A DNA stretch of 64,000 nt from CBDDKW01 sp965230425 (lineage in GTDB: Bacteria > Pseudomonadota > Gammaproteobacteria > UBA1113): the NCBI GenBank assembly GCA_965230425.1, contig CBDDKW010000024.1:1-64000 (forward strand), in the 5' to 3' direction. The notes under the pieces are model-generated. The model had not been told where the DNA came from. It saw only the letters and a program-made list of their open reading frames with translations, and did no database searches. This document shows positions 52,031 through 61,945 of the stretch, piece after piece. A program made the translations under genes and the position numbers. Position 1 is the first letter of the stretch. Every line of letters begins with the position of its first letter.

Positions 52031-53128
52031 CTACCGATGCGGCCTACTAAGATACTCATGGGACTGCATCTCCCATAGACGACTCTGCGTGCGCTGGAAC
52101 TCAAACACCTTAGCCCCTTCCGTATACAACTCATCAATCCCCACCGCTGCTGATAAAATTAACTTTACATTGGCATCGTAAAATACATCAACCAAATTAA
52201 TCAAATACGTCACGGCATTGGTTTCCTTAGCACTGATCTTAGGTACCTGACTCACTAGCACCGTTTGAAACTGACTGGCAATCTCTAAATAATCCACTTG
52301 GCTGCGCGGGACTGAACATAAATCCTTAAAGGCAAACCAAGCCACATTGCTTGCATATTTAATAGTGGGTATCGCACGTGAATCAATCATTAAGGGTTGC
52401 GTCAGAACATCAAACCCCTGGGCCATCCGCGCAAACATATCTGTCATTTTTGTCTCACTAGCAGCATCTAATGGCGAATAATACACTCCAGCTTTTTTTA
52501 ATTCCCTGAGTCGATAATCTTTATCCGTATTCACATGAAAGACTTGGGTATATTCATTTAACAAAGTAATCGCGGGTAAAAATAATTCGCGCTGTAAGCC
52601 ATTACGATATAATTCATCAGGCACCACATTAGATGTAGCCACTAAGGTGACTCCACGTTTAAATAAAGCATCTAATAAATTACCAAGAATCATGGCGTCA
52701 CCTATATCAGATACAAAGAACTCATCGAAACAAATAATATCTGCTTGATCAGCAATATCTTGGGCCACCATTTTCAGAGGATCTTTAACACCTTGCAGAC
52801 GCTGCAAATCATCATGCACTTCTTTCATGAACCGATGAAAATGCAAACGACTCTTTTTACCCGTAGGCAGACAATTAAAAAACGTATCCATCAGATAAGT
52901 CTTACCAATACCTACCCCCCCCCAAAGATACAATCCCTGCACAGGTTGCAGATCACAAAAACCTAAACTACGCTCGAAGCGTTTTAACAGACGTTGAGAA
53001 GCTTGTTGCTCAGCGAGAAAGTCATCATAAACTCGCTGTAACTGTGCTACGGCTGCTGCTTGAGCCGGATCAGGCATTAAAGTACCTGCGTTAAGATCAG
53101 CCTGATATTTCTCAGTGGGTGTGGGCAT
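52031..53128 (-). CDS. zapE: Cell division ATPase ZapE (AFG1-like)
   Basis: 365 aa AFG1-family P-loop ATPase that associates with the Z-ring in E. coli. Motifs are GLYLWGGVGIGKTYLMDTFF (Walker A), RLHFHRFMKEVHDDLQ, IICFDEFFVSDIGDAMILGNLL (Walker B) and GVTLVATSNVVPDELYRNGLQRELFLPAI. Length is normal. It follows the hydrolase gene by two bases. Certain family call. Confidence 0.95.
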   Translation of the reverse strand: MPTPTEKYQADLNAGTLMPDPAQAAAVAQLQRVYDDFLAEQQASQRLLKRFERSLGFCDLQPVQGLYLWGGVGIGKTYLMDTFFNCLPTGKKSRLHFHRFMKEVHDDLQRLQGVKDPLKMVAQDIADQADIICFDEFFVSDIGDAMILGNLLDALFKRGVTLVATSNVVPDELYRNGLQRELFLPAITLLNEYTQVFHVNTDKDYRLRELKKAGVYYSPLDAASETKMTDMFARMAQGFDVLTQPLMIDSRAIPTIKYASNVAWFAFKDLCSVPRSQVDYLEIASQFQTVLVSQVPKISAKETNAVTYLINLVDVFYDANVKLILSAAVGIDELYTEGAKVFEFQRTQSRLWEMQSHEYLSRPHR

Positions 53129-53130
53129 CG

Positions 53131-53781
53131 TTATAACTGACTCACATAAGGCAATAGCAATTCACGCATTTCAATTAAACGCCGATGAAAGAAATGACCC
53201 GCATCAGCCATTCTTATGAGTGTAGGTGGGTTTGCCACACTGTCAATCCAGGCAAATACTTGATCAGGCGGCACAACTTCATCCGCATCACCTTGAACCA
53301 CTACCCAAGGACACTGCATAGGCGGTAAATCATGATAGGCTTGATGGTGCACGGCTGGCGCAATACTGATTAGCTGTGCGGGTGGTTGTTGTGCTGCTAC
53401 ACTGGCAGCAATAAACGCCCCAAAAGAAAAGCCGGCTAAAATAATTTTATCCTGAGGTCGCACCTGTTGTATCCAGGCATGAATCGCCAGTAAATCATCC
53501 ACTTCACCACGGGAATTATCAAATTCCCCTTCACTCGCACCAACACCGCGAAAATTAAAACGTACAGCACGGATCCCCTCGTCACGGCACATCCGCGCTA
53601 AGGTAGTCACGACTTTATTTCCCATGCTACCCTCTTGCAAAGGGTGCGGATGGCAGACAATAGCGGTAATGTCCCGAGCGGTTTGACGCGGACTATACGT
53701 CTCTACTTCTAATTGCCCTGCTGGGCCTTGCAACAAGAAACATGCATCAACCTCTGGGTATTGAGTTGGATTAATTTCCAT
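53131..53781 (-). CDS. Alpha/beta hydrolase (COG2945-type)
   Basis: 216 aa. The nucleophile elbow is LAGFSFGAFIAASVA. A CHPHPLQEGSMGNKVVTTLAR segment is typical of this short family. The acid region is VQGDADEVVPPDQV and the histidine is in ADAGHFFHRRL. The substrate is unknown; relatives are annotated as esterases or dienelactone-hydrolase-like. It overlaps uvrA by 11 bases and precedes zapE. Confidence 0.9.
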   Translation of the reverse strand: MEINPTQYPEVDACFLLQGPAGQLEVETYSPRQTARDITAIVCHPHPLQEGSMGNKVVTTLARMCRDEGIRAVRFNFRGVGASEGEFDNSRGEVDDLLAIHAWIQQVRPQDKIILAGFSFGAFIAASVAAQQPPAQLISIAPAVHHQAYHDLPPMQCPWVVVQGDADEVVPPDQVFAWIDSVANPPTLIRMADAGHFFHRRLIEMRELLLPYVSQL

Positions 53782-56623
53782 GGGCTACCTCTTGGTAATC
53801 TACTAATAAGGTTTTTAAGAAACGTCCCGTATGCGATGTCTCATGTTCTGCAATATCTTCAGGGCTGCCAATTGCTACCACTGTACCGCCACCTTCACCA
53901 CCTTCAGGGCCTAAATCAATAATCCAATCAGCAGTTTTAATCACATCGAGATTATGTTCGATAATAACAATGGTATTACCTTTTTCACGCAAATGATGTA
54001 GTACGCCGAGCAATTGCTTAATATCGTGGAAGTGTAAGCCCGTTGTGGGTTCATCGAGAATATACAGGGTACTGCCGGTATCACGCTTGGATAATTCTTT
54101 GGCAAGCTTAATGCGCTGCGCTTCACCACCGGATAAAGTCGTCGCACTTTGGCCAAGACGAATATAGGATAAACCCACATCAATCAAAGTTTGTAATTTA
54201 CGCGCCACCACCGGCACCGGCTTAAAGAATTCATGGGCATCTTCCACCGTCATTTCTAGCACTTCATGAATATTTTTACCTTTATAACGGATATCAAGTG
54301 TTTCACGGTTATAGCGTTTGCCTTTACACACATCACACACCACATAAATATCTGGCAGAAAATGCATTTCTACTTTAATTAAGCCATCACCTTGACAGGC
54401 TTCACAACGACCACCTTTAACATTAAAACTAAACCGCCCTACTTTATACCCCCGTGAACGGGCCTCTGGTGTGCCGGCAAATAATTCTCTAATGGCAGTG
54501 AACATCCCCGTATACGTAGATGGATTAGAACGTGGCGTACGACCGATAGCACTTTGGTCAATATCAATAACCTTATCTAAAAAGCTCAAACCGCGCACTT
54601 CTTTACAAGCACCTAATCTAATATGAGTTGCACCATTTAATTCAGTTGCCGCATAGGGATATAAGGTATCATTGATTAAACTGGACTTACCTGAACCAGA
54701 AACACCGGTCACACAGGTGATCAAACCAATGGGAATATCCACATTCACTTTCTTTAAATTATTTTCCTCAGCACCACGGATACGGATCATATATTGCTTA
54801 TCTTGCACATAACGCTCTGTGGGTACGGCAATACACTGTTTGCCGGAGAGGTATTGGCCGGTAATGGAATCATCCACCTGCATAATTTCCTTGGGGGTTC
54901 CTTGGGCGACCACATCACCACCGTGAACACCCGCACCAGGGCCGATATCTAACACATAATCCGCACTACGAATAGCATCTTCATCATGTTCAACTACGAT
55001 TACTGTATTACCCAAATCACGTAGTTTAAATAAGGTTTTTAGCAGTCGATCATTATCGCGCTGATGTAAGCCAATAGAGGGTTCATCTAAGATATACATC
55101 ACCCCCACTAAACCTGCACCAATTTGACTAGCGAGGCGAATCCGTTGGGCTTCACCACCTGACAAGGTATCGGCACTACGTTCTAAATTTAAATAATTTA
55201 ACCCCACATTCACCAGAAAACTCAAGCGCTCGATAATTTCTTTTTGGATTTTAGCAGCAATTTCACCCTTATGGCCGGGTAATGATAACTTTTCAAAAAA
55301 AGCTAAGCTGGTTTCAATAGACCATGCTGTTAATTCTGGTAGTGTCACATCATCCACAAATACATGCCGAGCTTCAGTACGTAAACGTTGTCCCTGACAG
55401 GCTTGACACTTCGTCGTGCTAATATATTTGGATAATTCCTCGCGCACCGTGCTTGATTCTGTCTCATGGTAACGCCGATCCATGGTTGAAATCACCCCTT
55501 CGAAGGGATGCGTGCGATAGACAACTTTCTTGCGCCCAGTAAGATAACGAAATTCGATTTCTTCCTCACCTGAACCATACAATAAAATCTCTTGTATATC
55601 TTCAGATAATTCTTCAAAGGGTGTGTCAATGTCTAATTCGTAATGATCGGCTAAACATTGCAATAAATTAAAATAATAACCATTACGTCGATCCCAACCA
55701 CGAATAGCGCCGGCAGCTAAGCTTAAACTGGTATCTTGAACCACTCGATCCGGATCAAAAAATTGCTCGGTACCTAAACCATCGCATTCGGGACAAGCAC
55801 CCATAGGATTATTAAAGGAAAATAAGCGCGGTTCTAATTCTACTAAACTGTAACCACATTGATTACAAGCAAATTTTGCAGAAAACACCATTACCGGCTT
55901 TTCAGGTTCATCCATATAAGCCACATGGGCAATACCGTCCGTTAAATTTAAAGCTGTTTCAAAGGATTCTGCCAAGCGTAACTGCAAATCTTCACGTACT
56001 TTAATGCGATCTACCACAGCTTCAATGGTATGCTTTTTACGTAAGGCTAATTTAGGCACATCATCTAACTCGTATACTTCGCCGTTAATGCGTACCCGTA
56101 CAAAACCTTGGCTACGTAATTGCTCGAATACTTGTAAATGCTCACCCTTACGGGCTTGTACTACGGGCGCTAGAATCATCAGCTTCGTGCCCTCAGGCAT
56201 GGCGAGGACATGATCCACCATTTGACTGACTGTTTGTGCTGTCAAATCAGTATTATGCTCAGGACAGCGTGGTTGACCGACACGGGCAAAAAGTAAACGT
56301 AGATAATCGTAAATTTCAGTAATGGTGCCTACCGTAGAACGCGGATTATGTGATGCGGCTTTCTGTTCAATGGAAATCGCCGGCGATAAGCCTTCAATAT
56401 GATCCACATCAGGTTTTTCCATCATGGATAAGAATTGACGCGCATAGGCGGATAAGGATTCCACATAACGGCGCTGGCCCTCGGCGTATAAGGTATCAAA
56501 GGCAAAGGAAGATTTACCTGAACCAGAAAGTCCTGTCACGACGATCAGTTGATCCCGTGGTAAGGTCACATTGATATTTTTTAAATTATGGGTACGTGCC
56601 CCACGAACTGCTATGGTATCCAC
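53771..56623 (-). CDS. uvrA: Excinuclease ABC subunit A, UvrA
   Basis: 950 aa; E. coli has 940. UvrA is the damage-sensing ABC ATPase of nucleotide excision repair. Two ATPase modules are visible (VVTGLSGSGKSSFAFDTLYAEG and CVTGVSGSGKSSLINDTLYP). Signature LSGGEAQRIRLASQIG and LSGGEAQRIKLAKELS follow. Zinc modules show CNQCG, CPECDG, CEACQG and CDVCKG. I chose the GTG at 56623, with GGAAAG four bases upstream and alignment to the E. coli start, over a TTG at 56635. No canonical LexA box is visible in front. Confidence 0.97.
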   Translation of the reverse strand: MDTIAVRGARTHNLKNINVTLPRDQLIVVTGLSGSGKSSFAFDTLYAEGQRRYVESLSAYARQFLSMMEKPDVDHIEGLSPAISIEQKAASHNPRSTVGTITEIYDYLRLLFARVGQPRCPEHNTDLTAQTVSQMVDHVLAMPEGTKLMILAPVVQARKGEHLQVFEQLRSQGFVRVRINGEVYELDDVPKLALRKKHTIEAVVDRIKVREDLQLRLAESFETALNLTDGIAHVAYMDEPEKPVMVFSAKFACNQCGYSLVELEPRLFSFNNPMGACPECDGLGTEQFFDPDRVVQDTSLSLAAGAIRGWDRRNGYYFNLLQCLADHYELDIDTPFEELSEDIQEILLYGSGEEEIEFRYLTGRKKVVYRTHPFEGVISTMDRRYHETESSTVREELSKYISTTKCQACQGQRLRTEARHVFVDDVTLPELTAWSIETSLAFFEKLSLPGHKGEIAAKIQKEIIERLSFLVNVGLNYLNLERSADTLSGGEAQRIRLASQIGAGLVGVMYILDEPSIGLHQRDNDRLLKTLFKLRDLGNTVIVVEHDEDAIRSADYVLDIGPGAGVHGGDVVAQGTPKEIMQVDDSITGQYLSGKQCIAVPTERYVQDKQYMIRIRGAEENNLKKVNVDIPIGLITCVTGVSGSGKSSLINDTLYPYAATELNGATHIRLGACKEVRGLSFLDKVIDIDQSAIGRTPRSNPSTYTGMFTAIRELFAGTPEARSRGYKVGRFSFNVKGGRCEACQGDGLIKVEMHFLPDIYVVCDVCKGKRYNRETLDIRYKGKNIHEVLEMTVEDAHEFFKPVPVVARKLQTLIDVGLSYIRLGQSATTLSGGEAQRIKLAKELSKRDTGSTLYILDEPTTGLHFHDIKQLLGVLHHLREKGNTIVIIEHNLDVIKTADWIIDLGPEGGEGGGTVVAIGSPEDIAEHETSHTGRFLKTLLVDYQEVAHGN

Positions 56624-56676
56624 ACTACTTTCCAATATATAATGCTGTTCTCAACTGACTACATGAGAATAAGCTT

Positions 56677-58050
56677 ATGTTTAACGAACCTATGACACCG
56701 AGCGAACGTCGCGCCGCCTTTTCCCTAGCAGGGATTTTTTCTTTTCGCATGCTCGGATTGTTCATGATCTTACCAGTATTTTCTCTTTACGCCCACCAAT
56801 TAAACGGCGCCACCGCTACTTTGATTGGTCTTGCCCTGGGTATCTACGGCTTAACTCAAGCCCTATTGCAGATCCCCTTCGGCATGCTCTCAGACAAAAT
56901 TGGCCGTAAACCGATTATTATCACTGGCTTACTGCTCTTTGCCTGTGGCAGCGTTATCGCGGCAACCGCGCATTCTATCACAGGTGTCATCCTAGGTCGC
57001 GCTTTACAGGGTGCTGGTGCTGTGGGTAGTACCATTATTGCCCTACTGGCTGATCTGACTCGTGAGGAGCACCGTACCAAGGCTATGGCTATTATCGGCA
57101 TGGTGATTGGTATGTCTTTTACCATTGCTATGGTATTAGGCCCTATTTTAAACGGCATCATTGGCGTATCCGGCATTTTTTGGTTAACCGCGGTTTTAGC
57201 GATCCTGGGCGTATTGATCGTGGCTAAAGTTGTGCCCAATCCGGCGCATATTATCTTTCACCGCGATGCAGAGCCGGAAATTGCCCAATTTGGTAAAGTA
57301 CTTAGCCAACCTGAGCTATTGCGCTTAGATTTGGGTATTTTTAGCTTACATGCAATTTTAACTGCTTGTTTTATCGCTATCCCCATTATTTTACAAAACA
57401 CTGTGGGCTTACCTGAAGAAAAGCAGTGGTATTTGTACCTGCCAGTGTTGATTTTGGCATTTTTTGCCATGGTGCCTTTTATTATCGCCGCGGAAAAGAA
57501 ACGTAAAATGCGCCCTATTTTTCTTAGTGCTATCACTGCGGTAGGTCTATCACAGTTAGGGCTATGGTTCTTTCACGATAGTTTATTATCGGTTGCATTG
57601 CTACTGTTTATTTTCTTTACAGCGTTTACTTTGCTCGAAGCCAGTCTGCCTTCTTTGATTTCCAAAGTTGCACCCTCTGGTAGCAAAGGCACGGCGATGG
57701 GCGTATACTCAAGCAGTCAATTTCTGGGGATCTTCGTCGGCGGCACCTTGGGTGGTTGGTGCTACGGCCACCACCATGTGATGAGTGTGTTTCTACTGTG
57801 TGCAGTGATTGCTGGGATCTGGTTATTTACCGCCAGCTTCATGAAAAGACCGCCGCATTTAGGCACGCTTTTGTTAAAAGTTGGCCAAGTTTCAGAAGAA
57901 AAAGCGCAACAATTAACGGCCCAATTATTACAAATCGCTGGCGTCGCTGAGGCTGCGATTATGACGGATGATGGTATTGCTTACCTTAAAGTTGACAATA
58001 AAATCATCGATAAAAAACAACTGGAAATTTTTGCAAATCAACAGGAGTAA
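56677..58050 (+). CDS. YajR-like MFS transporter
   Basis: 457 aa, twelve transmembrane helices expected. The MFS signature between helices 2 and 3 is GMLSDKIGRKPIIITG. Residues of about 395-457 form a soluble tail (VSEEKAQQLTAQLLQIAGVAEAAIM...YLKVDNKIIDKKQLEIF) like the YAM domain of E. coli YajR. The substrate of such drug:proton-antiporter-like transporters is unknown. It is divergent from uvrA and followed by ssb after three bases, a common gammaproteobacterial order. Confidence 0.9.
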   Translation: MFNEPMTPSERRAAFSLAGIFSFRMLGLFMILPVFSLYAHQLNGATATLIGLALGIYGLTQALLQIPFGMLSDKIGRKPIIITGLLLFACGSVIAATAHSITGVILGRALQGAGAVGSTIIALLADLTREEHRTKAMAIIGMVIGMSFTIAMVLGPILNGIIGVSGIFWLTAVLAILGVLIVAKVVPNPAHIIFHRDAEPEIAQFGKVLSQPELLRLDLGIFSLHAILTACFIAIPIILQNTVGLPEEKQWYLYLPVLILAFFAMVPFIIAAEKKRKMRPIFLSAITAVGLSQLGLWFFHDSLLSVALLLFIFFTAFTLLEASLPSLISKVAPSGSKGTAMGVYSSSQFLGIFVGGTLGGWCYGHHHVMSVFLLCAVIAGIWLFTASFMKRPPHLGTLLLKVGQVSEEKAQQLTAQLLQIAGVAEAAIMTDDGIAYLKVDNKIIDKKQLEIFANQQE

Positions 58051-58053
58051 ATC

Positions 58054-58512
58054 ATGGCAAGAGGTATTAATAAAGTCATCCTAGTAGGCAACTTAGGTAA
58101 TGATCCTGAGATGCGCTACATGCCCAATGGGCAAGCAGTCGCTAACTTTTCCGTCGCTACATCAGAAGCGTGGAAAGATAAGCAAACTGGTGAACAACAA
58201 GAGCGTACCGAGTGGCATCGCATCACTGCCTACCGACGTTTAGGTGAAATTGCCGGCGAATACTTGCGCAAAGGTAGCAAAGTTTACATCGAAGGCAAAT
58301 TACGCACACGTAAATGGCAAGATAATAATGGCCAAGATCGCTATACCACTGAAATTATCGCTGATGAAATGCAAATGCTTGACCGCGCCAGTGGTGGCGG
58401 CAGCATGGGCGGTGGCAGTAATCAATCTTATAGTGCACCCCAACAACAGTCAGCTCCCGCAGCAGCAGCGCCTGCTGGTGCTGATGATTTTGATGACGAC
58501 ATTCCTTTCTAA
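58054..58512 (+). CDS. ssb: Single-stranded DNA-binding protein SSB
   Basis: 152 aa. The OB-fold (residues 1-110) starts ARGINKVILVGNLGNDPEMRYMPNGQAVANFSVATSE and includes TEWHRITAYRRLGEIAGEYLRKGSKVYIEGKLRTRKW. A Gly/Gln/Ala-rich linker leads to the acidic tip DDFDDDIPF that binds partner proteins such as PriA and RecQ. GGAG precedes the ATG. Certain. Confidence 0.98.
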   Translation: MARGINKVILVGNLGNDPEMRYMPNGQAVANFSVATSEAWKDKQTGEQQERTEWHRITAYRRLGEIAGEYLRKGSKVYIEGKLRTRKWQDNNGQDRYTTEIIADEMQMLDRASGGGSMGGGSNQSYSAPQQQSAPAAAAPAGADDFDDDIPF

Positions 58513-58528
58513 TTCGTCCTGATCTATA

Positions 58529-58560
58529 ATCCCACCACTACGTCTGATGGTGGGATTTTT
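58529..58560 (+). terminator. Intrinsic terminator of ssb
   Basis: Perfect 9-bp arms (ATCCCACCA and complement) with a 10-base loop, followed by five T residues, 16 bases after the ssb stop. Confidence 0.88.
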
Positions 58561-58615
58561 CTCCTTACCAAGAACTGTACCAGATATTTAAATAACAAGA
58601 ATAATAGGTTTTTTT

Positions 58616-60598
58616 GTGGCCGAGCCAGAGCAGCGACAAACATTGTTCGGTAAACTTTATACAGTCTATAACCGAGCATTTAGATTTATCACTAGACTCC
58701 AGCTACGCAATAACTTACGATTGTTTGGACGGTTTTTGGCTTATTTTATAGCACTCTGCGTTATTTTAAAAAATACCAGTAAGAATGCCTTAGCTCCAGA
58801 ATTTAAATACTATTTTATTGGCGCACTAGTCAATAGCTTTGTTTTAAAGTTCCTGGCTAAGAACGCCCAAAACAGGCCACTTGATATCGTAGTGTTAGTA
58901 AATCAATATCATAGGCAAATTAACATGACACAACCACCTGTAAATCATTCTTCACAGCCTGAAAATACTCTAGCACTTATATCATACTGTTATACGAGCA
59001 TTGCTAGCCTATTATCTACTCATCCTGCTGAACCGCCACCACCCCCACCTTCGCAATCACAAAGTCCACGTATCGAACTGATAGGTGATGATTCTGCCAC
59101 ACTTTCCTCTGTACCAGTAACTGAACGTAATGGCTTGTGGCATTTCTTGGAAAATATCTACTACACCATTGCCGCATGCATAACACCTTCTCATGAGTTA
59201 TCAGCGGAAAGCATCAGAATGCGTGTAACATTGATACGTATTTTAGATCAACTTGTAGCATTTATTGAGCGTATACAGCGTTTAAGCCCCTATGAGCGTG
59301 AAGTGTTTTTTTTAAATTTTTCAAGAAGGCAAAATTTTGGTTTTAATAGCGAATATATGCCATATGTTGATTATCTAAGCCCGGCACAGTTACAGCGTAT
59401 TTTGTCAGATACACAAGCAATTCCCCAGGCCAGTGAGACAGTGAATGCTCGCTTAGATACGCCGTCAGCTCCACAACCTCTTGAGACAATGAATGCTCGC
59501 TCACTTGGTGATCGTATCAGTAGGCTTATCACTCGAACACTCATAGATAATCTACAGGTCAGAGTAATGCCCTACATCCTAGCATCTCATGTGCCAGAAC
59601 GTAATCTCATAGCACAGGGTCACACAGAGACTCCCTTCTTATCGCTGAATAGATTAATAGCCGAACAAATATCTACTGAAATAATGGCAAATGGTGCTAT
59701 TCGTGCACGTATGAATGTCTCTGGAATGGAGTTAGTCGTGCTCGCCTTAAATCCGGCACACTCCTCTAACGATGCAATTGATAACAAAGTATGGCCTGTT
59801 ATTGAAAAGCTGCATGCTCTACAAAATGCCTTAGGCAATGCTCCATATTATAATCGTACTAGGGTACTGATTTTTTATGCCATTGATTCCTTATGTTATT
59901 ACCGAGATAGAAACTACACCTATGAGATTGAACGTCTACGCGAGCTGCTCATTGCATTTCGGAGAATCATTTTCATTTTACATGAAAGCCGTCAACCTGC
60001 TCTAGCTATTACAAAAAAACTTATTATTAAGCTAGCCTTGAATCGTTTGGCAACAGCGGCTGAGGTCATTGAAATACCCGATGACCAGCAAACTAGATTA
60101 CTTGAAATTTATCAGCAGCTTAAGGAACTTTACCGGCATAACTGTCAGCGTGTCTTTGCTGATATTAAAACTTCATTAGTCGCCAGCATTAGCCAGGCAT
60201 GTCATTTTCTAACAGGTGACCTAGCAAGCTATGCAGCACAATTACAGACATTTATGGATAATAATTTCGACCCGACGACAGAATTAGATGAAGAATTGGG
60301 TATTTTAAAAAGAATCATTTTAGATGCAAAAGTAATTTGTCCCCATAATAGCGGCCGCCAGCGCTTTATTGAAAAACATCGTACTGCATTTAATAAATTA
60401 CTAGCACCTCTCATACAACAAGAAATTGATACTTTACGAACGCGCGCAAATCAAGCATCCACTACTCCAGAGCAAGAAGAGGAAGAAATTAAAACTATTG
60501 CCGCTCGAATGCGCGAGGAACAACACAGACTACGTACTGACGCTGGATATCGGCAAGAGTGGAGCGAAGCATATGCACAAACGATGCAGCCTCGATAA
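58616..60598 (+). CDS. Membrane-anchored hypothetical protein, 660 aa
   Basis: No family recognised. It starts with GTG after a weak AATAGG. Two N-terminal hydrophobic segments (residues about 38-55, FLAYFIALCVILKNT; and about 67-82, YYFIGALVNSFVLKFL) suggest a membrane-anchored protein. A proline run with acidic and Ser residues follows (PAEPPPPPPSQSQSP, about 138-152). The remaining 500 residues are mostly helical, and contain a near-repeat of ETVNARLDTP/ETMNARSLGD near 275-295. The C-terminal tail is charged coiled coil (QEEEEIKTIAARMREEQHRLRTD). No catalytic motif is visible. The codon use and disorder fit the effector-like genes of this window. Possible effector; unproven. Confidence 0.7.
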   Translation: MAEPEQRQTLFGKLYTVYNRAFRFITRLQLRNNLRLFGRFLAYFIALCVILKNTSKNALAPEFKYYFIGALVNSFVLKFLAKNAQNRPLDIVVLVNQYHRQINMTQPPVNHSSQPENTLALISYCYTSIASLLSTHPAEPPPPPPSQSQSPRIELIGDDSATLSSVPVTERNGLWHFLENIYYTIAACITPSHELSAESIRMRVTLIRILDQLVAFIERIQRLSPYEREVFFLNFSRRQNFGFNSEYMPYVDYLSPAQLQRILSDTQAIPQASETVNARLDTPSAPQPLETMNARSLGDRISRLITRTLIDNLQVRVMPYILASHVPERNLIAQGHTETPFLSLNRLIAEQISTEIMANGAIRARMNVSGMELVVLALNPAHSSNDAIDNKVWPVIEKLHALQNALGNAPYYNRTRVLIFYAIDSLCYYRDRNYTYEIERLRELLIAFRRIIFILHESRQPALAITKKLIIKLALNRLATAAEVIEIPDDQQTRLLEIYQQLKELYRHNCQRVFADIKTSLVASISQACHFLTGDLASYAAQLQTFMDNNFDPTTELDEELGILKRIILDAKVICPHNSGRQRFIEKHRTAFNKLLAPLIQQEIDTLRTRANQASTTPEQEEEEIKTIAARMREEQHRLRTDAGYRQEWSEAYAQTMQPR

Positions 60599-60689
60599 AT
60601 AAACAGTCGCAGATAAACTCGTAATGCTGCCTACGTGGGATGGCTGCAGCACGCTGCGAGGGGATCAAATTTATAAGGTAAAATTCATA

Positions 60690-61241
60690 TCAATGAAGTT
60701 TACTTTGCGCCTCGACCAACATTGTAGCTACGCGCTTATTGGAAGCTTCCAAGGTCTCATTTGCATTTTCCCACTGTTGCGCCAATAAATTCACAAACAT
60801 ATATTCAATGGCTCTTAGGGAAATTTCAGGGCTACGTAATGCTTCTGGATATTCATACATGGTTTTCTCTACTGTACCTAACAGTTCACCAGCCATGTAT
60901 TTAATTGCCGTTTCGAAGTCGTCTTCTTTTAATTGTGCAACAGAATAATGTTCTGCAGAGGTATGTTCCGTGACTCGATTCTTAATGATATCCGTCCCAT
61001 GCTGCTTAGCAACCGCTTCCACATGTGCAAAAAGCTCAGCAGTTTTTTTAGATTTATTTAATTCTAAGAACTTAGCTGTCATCACCATGTTGTAAGTTAA
61101 AAATTCTTTAATAACATCTAACATCTGCTTTTCATTCTGTGCGTGTTTAGCCACCCAACGTTGAAAAACATCAAAGGGTGCAGTCATTATTTTTTGTAAT
61201 TCATCTTGTTGTGCTTGCGTGGGTGTATTTTTCTTTGCCAT
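60690..61241 (-). CDS. Phasin-like helical protein
   Basis: 183 aa, almost entirely helical and amphipathic (FDVFQRWVAKHAQNEKQMLDVIKEFL, KTAELFAHVEAVAKQHGTDII, ENANETLEASNKRVATMLVEAQSKL). The end pattern and size resemble phasin-family proteins that coat polyhydroxyalkanoate granules, but the match is loose. I chose the ATG at 61241, with AAGGA eight bases upstream, over a TTG two codons earlier. Own promoter upstream. Confidence 0.6.
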   Translation of the reverse strand: MAKKNTPTQAQQDELQKIMTAPFDVFQRWVAKHAQNEKQMLDVIKEFLTYNMVMTAKFLELNKSKKTAELFAHVEAVAKQHGTDIIKNRVTEHTSAEHYSVAQLKEDDFETAIKYMAGELLGTVEKTMYEYPEALRSPEISLRAIEYMFVNLLAQQWENANETLEASNKRVATMLVEAQSKLH

Positions 61242-61294
61242 TATCAATATCCTTATTTTTCATGGCATAGCATCATTTCTTAATATGAGCTGTC

Positions 61295-61323
61295 ACTATG
61301 ACTTCCATTATCATATTTGTCAA
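61295..61323 (-). promoter_or_regulatory. Promoter of the phasin-like gene
   Basis: On the minus strand a perfect TTGACA (61318-61323), a 17-bp spacer and CATAGT (61295-61300), a weak -10. It lies about 55 bases before the start codon. Confidence 0.55.
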
Positions 61324-61671
61324 TGTTTATACGAATATTGTGCCATTCTTGTGTTGTGTATGACATGATTTCATAAGCAAGCTCCATCACTGAATACGAA
61401 AATTAATAATGATTTTTTATAGGTCAAATATATAGTTAATTGCCTATTAGCCAATTAACTACGTATAATTTCTATTTAATATGCTCAAAAATATTACAAC
61501 ACATCTCCATGGAATAAGGATCCGATCAACCCTTAATCAAAATTAGTTGACAGTTTAAGTCAATTACAGGCTTGTAGTTTTTGAATGGGTTGATCTTAAC
61601 GAGGCTTAAACCGCTGCCAGCAGTCTGCTAATTTATCTAAAAACTCTGTAGGCGTGTACGGTTTTATTTGA
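61324..61671. other. AT-rich gap beside the effector remnant
   Basis: About 350 bp with no intact gene. On the minus strand 61600-61680 encodes a short open stretch ending KLADCWQRFKPR and stop, in a different frame from the neighbouring remnant. It could be the tail of another broken gene. No family can be named. Confidence 0.3.
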
Positions 61672-61943
61672 TCACAATAATCTCATCATTTTCGCAATCC
61701 AATCCTCATGCTCTTTAAATGCATGATAGACTTCTGAAGCACCTAGTACAACAGAAAAGATAAAGCACGTACGTCCCGCCATTTTACCATACTCGGCAAT
61801 ATTGCCCATGACTTCCACATCGGCCAGGTCATTAATGAAAATACCTTTTTTGTAAGCCATTAACTCACTGTGTTTTGCCGACTGTAAATATTTTCTGGCG
61901 TGTTTGGATAAATGGCGTGCGTATAATTGAGCACCTTTGTTTG
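61672..61943 (-). pseudogene. Duplicated fragment of the Hcp-linked effector gene
   Basis: Bases 61687-61941 repeat 62677-62931 at a constant offset of 990 bp with three differences, all substitutions. Both encode the QLYARHLSKHARKYL...EHEDWIAKM part of the effector. In this copy the frame runs only to a stop shortly after WIAKMMRLL. It lacks the upstream half and the hydrophobic C-terminal part. A 62-residue ORF beginning MAYKKG remains. I read it as a remnant of a duplicated effector gene or of a C-terminal domain exchange. Confidence 0.85.
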
Positions 61944-61945
61944 TA

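Noticed and set aside
56624..56676. LexA (SOS) box in front of uvrA
   Set aside because: The sequence contains CTGT but not a CTGT-N8-ACAG pair, so no canonical operator can be claimed.
61600..61680. Transposase tail, suggested by a short KPYTP-containing frame
   Set aside because: Only about 25 residues match loosely and no insertion-sequence ends are visible.
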